Of a DNA stretch of 14,557 nt, positions 11,584-14,557 are shown one piece after another. The notes below the pieces were generated by a model. The model made no database searches. It was not told the DNA's origin and worked only from the letters and a program-made list of their open reading frames with translations. How positions within the stretch are numbered: the stretch's first letter is position 1; the number at the start of each line of letters is the position of its first letter. The DNA lies in NCBI GenBank assembly GCA_003542015.1, contig DPLL01000144.1, forward strand, positions 216-14,772. Direction: 5' to 3'. This DNA comes from Microcoleaceae cyanobacterium UBA9251. Lineage in GTDB: Bacteria; Cyanobacteriota; Cyanobacteriia; Cyanobacteriales; Microcoleaceae. The translations under genes and the position numbers were made by a program.

Positions 11584-13936
11584 CTTTCTCAGTAATCTCA
11601 ACCCATCTCAACGCCAAGCAGTTTCACATTATAACGGGCCACTGTTAGTAGTAGCCGGGGCCGGTTCCGGCAAAACGCGAGCTCTTACTTACCGAGTTGC
11701 TAATTTAATTCGCACCAATCGAGTTGACCCGGAAAATATTCTGGCGGTGACATTTACGAATAAAGCCGCCAGAGAGATGAAAGACAGAATTGAGAAATTG
11801 TTGGCAAATCAACAATCTGAAGCGGAATGTGGCAAAGCTTTGACAGAATTGCCAGCAGACCAACAAACAAAATTGCGATCGCACATTTATCATACCATTA
11901 CCAAACACATTTGGATGGGAACTTTTCACTCTCTCTGCGGCCGGATTCTCCGCTACGACATTGAGAAATATCAAGACGAAAAAGGCCGCCAGTGGAAACG
12001 AAACTTTTCGATTTTTGACGAATCAGACGCTCAAACTCTTGTCAAACAAATTGTCACCAAAACTCTCAACCTCGACGATAAGAGATTTGACCCACGAAAA
12101 GTCCGCTACATCATCAGCAATGCTAAAAATAAAGGTTGGTCGCCTCAAGAATACCAGTTAGCAGAACCAGACTACAAAGGTCGCGTTATTGCTGATGTCT
12201 ACAGTCGCTACCAAGACGCTTTAGCAGCAAACAATGCTTTAGATTTTGACGATTTAATCCTAGTTCCGGTGCAACTTTTGCGCCAAAATGAGCAATTATT
12301 AAATTATTGGCATAAAAAGTTTCGTCATATTTTAGTTGACGAATACCAAGATACCAACCGCACTCAATCCGATTTAATTCGGCTTTTGGTTACAAACGGT
12401 GCAGAACCCAAAAACTTTGATAAATGGCAAGATCGCTCTATTTTTATAGTCGGTGATGTCGATCAGTCGATTTATAGTTTTCGCATGGCAGATTATACCA
12501 TATTGTTGGAATTTCAAGAAGAATTCGGGGATGGTTTGTCTGATGAAAAAACCAAGACAATGGTAAAATTAGAAGAAAACTATCGATCGCGATCGAACAT
12601 CCTGGAAGTCGCCAACCACTTAATTAAAAACAATACCGAACGCATTGATAAAGTGCTGCGTGCCACTCGCGAACCCGGAGCTCCGATTGTGATCTGGCGT
12701 GCTGACAACGAATTAGAGGAAGCGGAATTTGTAGCTGGTCAAATTCACACATTGAAGCGACAGAATTCGGAATTTGAAGAGGGGAGTAATTTTGCGATTC
12801 TCTACCGCACCAACGCTCAATCTCGCTCCTTTGAAGAAGCATTAATGCGTTTAGATATTCCCTACAATATTGTCGGGGGTTTGAAGTTTTACGATCGCAA
12901 AGAAATCAAAGATATCTTAGCATACTTGCGGACCCTTGCCAATCTCTACGACAGCGTTAGTCTCAAACGCATCATTAATACTCCCCGCCGCGGCATTGGC
13001 GATACCACAGTTGCTAAAATCGAAGACACTGCGAATCAATTAGGAATTCCCCTGTGGGAAATCCTCAGCGATGAGTCTTCTGTCAATACGATCGCAGGGC
13101 GATCGGCAAAACCTGTGATTAAATTTGCCGCAATGATTAGCCATTGGCAAAAGCAAGTTGAAACCCTGCCGGCTTCCCAAATTGTCCAAGGAATTATCAA
13201 AGATTCTGGTTACATTGAAGACTTAAAAAATCAAGGAACTGAGGAAGCGGAAAATCGCATCGAAAACGTCCTAGAATTGTACAATGCCGTGCTACAATTT
13301 GAAGAACAAAACGAAGAACCAACCCTGACAGAATTTTTGTCAAAAGCATCTTTAGCATCGGATTTAGATGACTTGCAAGAAGGAGATTCCCGCGTGTCGC
13401 TGATGACGCTGCACTCTGCGAAAGGCTTAGAATTTCCCGTAGTATTTCTAGTAGGAATGGAACAGGGTTTATTTCCCAATTTTCGCACTTTAGATGACCC
13501 CAGAGCCATAGAAGAAGAGCGGCGTTTGTGCTATGTTGGCATCACTCGCGCTCAGGAAATGCTATTTTTGACTCACACTCGCGAACGTCGTTTGTGGGGA
13601 GGTTTTCGCGAACACTGTAAGCCTTCGCTATTTTTAGGGGAATTGCCGAAAGAGTTGATCGCTGGAAGTGCCAGGAAAACTCAGGCTGGCAAAACGGCTG
13701 CTTCACCAGTACCCAAAAATATTTCAGCATCTAATTCTCGGCTTTCTCAACAGGGAAAAAATCTACAATTGATGGATTGGAAAGCGGGGGATAGAGTTCT
13801 TCATCCTGCTTTTGGACTTGGAGAAATTACTCATGTTTTGGGTGCGGGGGACAAGGTTAATCTGGCAATTAATTTTTCGGGTTTGGGTCGAAAAATTATC
13901 GATCCGAGGAGTGCTAAGTTGCAGCGATTGGATTAG
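11543..13936 (+). CDS. pcrA: UvrD/PcrA-type superfamily 1A DNA helicase
   Basis: This ATP-driven 3'-5' DNA helicase acts in repair and in clearing replication and transcription conflicts. The 797-aa protein has all SF1A motifs in order: Q motif LNPSQRQAV (19-27), Walker A GAGSGKT (39-45), Ia AVTFTNKAAREMKDRI, Ib GTFHSLCGRILRYD, Walker B/II VDEYQDTN (265-272), III GDVDQSIYSFRMAD (304-317), IV LEENYRSRSNI, V MTLHSAKGLEFPVVFL (621-636) and VI LCYVGITRAQEMLF (662-675). The tail WKAGDRVLHPAFGLGEI, running to the end (about 746-797), is the Tudor-like module that binds RNA polymerase in PcrA. SFRMAD instead of SFRGA appears to be a cyanobacterial variant. The start is ATG 11543, with AAGG 9-10 nt upstream. 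Residues 6-14 appear to be a repeat-derived insertion near the N-terminus. Confidence 0.96.
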   Translation: MTQTTDGFDKLTTSFLSNLNPSQRQAVSHYNGPLLVVAGAGSGKTRALTYRVANLIRTNRVDPENILAVTFTNKAAREMKDRIEKLLANQQSEAECGKALTELPADQQTKLRSHIYHTITKHIWMGTFHSLCGRILRYDIEKYQDEKGRQWKRNFSIFDESDAQTLVKQIVTKTLNLDDKRFDPRKVRYIISNAKNKGWSPQEYQLAEPDYKGRVIADVYSRYQDALAANNALDFDDLILVPVQLLRQNEQLLNYWHKKFRHILVDEYQDTNRTQSDLIRLLVTNGAEPKNFDKWQDRSIFIVGDVDQSIYSFRMADYTILLEFQEEFGDGLSDEKTKTMVKLEENYRSRSNILEVANHLIKNNTERIDKVLRATREPGAPIVIWRADNELEEAEFVAGQIHTLKRQNSEFEEGSNFAILYRTNAQSRSFEEALMRLDIPYNIVGGLKFYDRKEIKDILAYLRTLANLYDSVSLKRIINTPRRGIGDTTVAKIEDTANQLGIPLWEILSDESSVNTIAGRSAKPVIKFAAMISHWQKQVETLPASQIVQGIIKDSGYIEDLKNQGTEEAENRIENVLELYNAVLQFEEQNEEPTLTEFLSKASLASDLDDLQEGDSRVSLMTLHSAKGLEFPVVFLVGMEQGLFPNFRTLDDPRAIEEERRLCYVGITRAQEMLFLTHTRERRLWGGFREHCKPSLFLGELPKELIAGSARKTQAGKTAASPVPKNISASNSRLSQQGKNLQLMDWKAGDRVLHPAFGLGEITHVLGAGDKVNLAINFSGLGRKIIDPRSAKLQRLD

Positions 13937-13942
13937 TTTGTG

Positions 13943-14047
13943 AACTGTATTTTGGGCGGGTTTTCCTGCTCACCCCACAACCAATTTTATGTATTGTGGA
14001 ACGGGCATCTGGCCCGTAAACTGTATTTTGGGGCGGGCAAGATGCCC
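13943..14047. repeat. Direct repeat plus GC-rich inverted repeat after pcrA
   Basis: AACTGTATTTTGGGCGGG (13943-13960) recurs as AACTGTATTTTGGGGCGGG (14019-14037). GGGCATCTGGCCCG (14003-14016) pairs with CGGGCAAGATGCCC (14034-14047) at 13 of 14 positions across a 17-nt loop. The hairpin lies 66 nt after the pcrA stop and could end its transcript, although no U-tract follows. The GGGCA-AGA-TGCCC type of palindrome looks like a dispersed repeat. The rest of the gap to 14125 shows nothing recognisable. Confidence 0.6.
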
Positions 14048-14125
14048 TTCATATCCCATTTGTCAAAAAAGAGCATAAAGCGCAGCTATCCCCTAGAGAA
14101 TCGCCCCTCTAATTATCAACCACTC

Positions 14126-14326
14126 TTATTCCACTACCTGAGATTCCACACGCCTATATTTACCCGCTAAACGTTCTCGACGTTGGCGGCGGTTGTCAGC
14201 TTCAAATATGGCGATTACTTCATCCAGGTTGAGAGTCACAGCGTCAAGCTGTCGGCAGACTTCACGCATCTTTTCAACGTGTCGCTTTCTGGTTTCAGCG
14301 TCGGGGATTCTGGGTTGTTGATTCAT
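14126..14326 (-). CDS. Small charged helical protein, unknown
   Basis: This 66-aa protein is almost entirely helical and highly charged (RKRHVEKMREVCRQLDAVTL, then DEVIAIFEADNRRQRRERLA and a basic tail). I do not recognise it. ATG 14326 is chosen over an upstream in-frame TTG at 14338 because it overlaps the stop of the preceding gene as ATGA, a classical translational-coupling arrangement. A GGA lies 7 nt before it. It probably works with the upstream partner gene. It converges on pcrA. Confidence 0.7.
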   Translation of the reverse strand: MNQQPRIPDAETRKRHVEKMREVCRQLDAVTLNLDEVIAIFEADNRRQRRERLAGKYRRVESQVVE

Positions 14327-14557
14327 AGTAGGTTCCAATCCATTTTGATTTCTTGAATGCTTGCTGCTGAGGCATCGACAATTGCCTCTCCGTCTTCTAT
14401 CGTTCTATACAGCAAGTTTAACGTATCCGCAGTCGCAGCGGGTTGAGATTCTGTCACCTGCTGCAAAAGCCTGTACAAACGATTGTAAGAGGTTCTCAAC
14501 CTTTCCTTAACATGATCGAGGGATTCTAGTTCGGGGAGTGTCGCTTCTGTCTCGCCA
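14323..14557 (-). CDS. Unknown helical protein (3' part only)
   Basis: An open frame enters from the right edge and ends at TGA 14325-14323. The visible 77 residues are helical, with heptad-like leucines (ESLDHVKERLRTSYNRLYRL, then ADTLNLLYRTIEDGEAIVDA) and end in IQEIKMDWNLL. No family is recognised. Its stop overlaps the ATG of the 66-aa gene by 4 nt, so the two form an operon. The N-terminus lies outside the window. Confidence 0.7.
   Translation of the reverse strand, partial: GETEATLPELESLDHVKERLRTSYNRLYRLLQQVTESQPAATADTLNLLYRTIEDGEAIVDASAASIQEIKMDWNLL

Overview
The window looks like chromosomal DNA of a filamentous, non-marine cyanobacterium, probably Oscillatoriales of the Microcoleus/Oscillatoria type. 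The evidence is a chlorophyll synthase gene (chlG), at least nine copies of the cyanobacterial HIP1 octamer GCGATCGC in 14.6 kb, several cyanobacteria-typical families (DUF29, a DUF4351/Rpn-like protein, a membrane CofE-like protein, PcrA with the SFRMAD variant) and tandem heptanucleotide (STRR) arrays. The genus is inferred from general resemblance, not from a search.

Layout. Positions 1-10.5 kb read almost entirely on the minus strand. From right to left: a secreted SIMPL/DUF541 protein (9728-10471), a DUF4351/Rpn-like protein (8372-9448), a membrane-anchored PstS-like phosphate-binding protein (7252-8232), a membrane CofE/F420-ligase-like protein (5863-7059), a large GNAT acetyltransferase (4329-5657), three small membrane-protein genes (an 80-aa protein, a TM2-SHOCT protein and a double helix-hairpin-helix protein), a DUF29 protein, chlG (586-1599) and the start of an unrecognised acidic protein (1-410). 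Two genes then read on the plus strand: a YkvA/DUF1232 membrane protein (10797-11180) and the DNA helicase pcrA (11543-13936). At the right edge two small overlapping minus-strand genes of unknown function run out of the window.

These are mostly housekeeping or orphan genes that do not form one pathway. The only tight operon-like links are the HHH/DUF29 pair (29 nt apart) and the right-edge pair, which overlap by 4 nt (ATGA). I see no defence island, CRISPR array, biosynthetic cluster, RNA gene or intact insertion sequence.

The unusual content lies in small repeats between and at the edges of genes. (i) Two oppositely oriented copies of a roughly 200-bp MITE-like element lie at 3065-3260 and 11225-11430; the first has 16-bp perfect terminal inverted repeats. 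(ii) Heptamer arrays occur at five places. One supplies the stop codon of a gene, and the largest is a 15-unit array between the divergent SIMPL and DUF1232 genes. (iii) Two hairpin-prone elements carry TGCCCTA arrays, and one is bracketed by a 16-bp direct repeat that ends exactly on the first base of a start codon. (iv) A 26-bp direct repeat with a 51-bp period straddles the pcrA start codon and creates a 10-codon upstream ORF. Several AT-rich or GC-rich perfect palindromes fill the other gaps.
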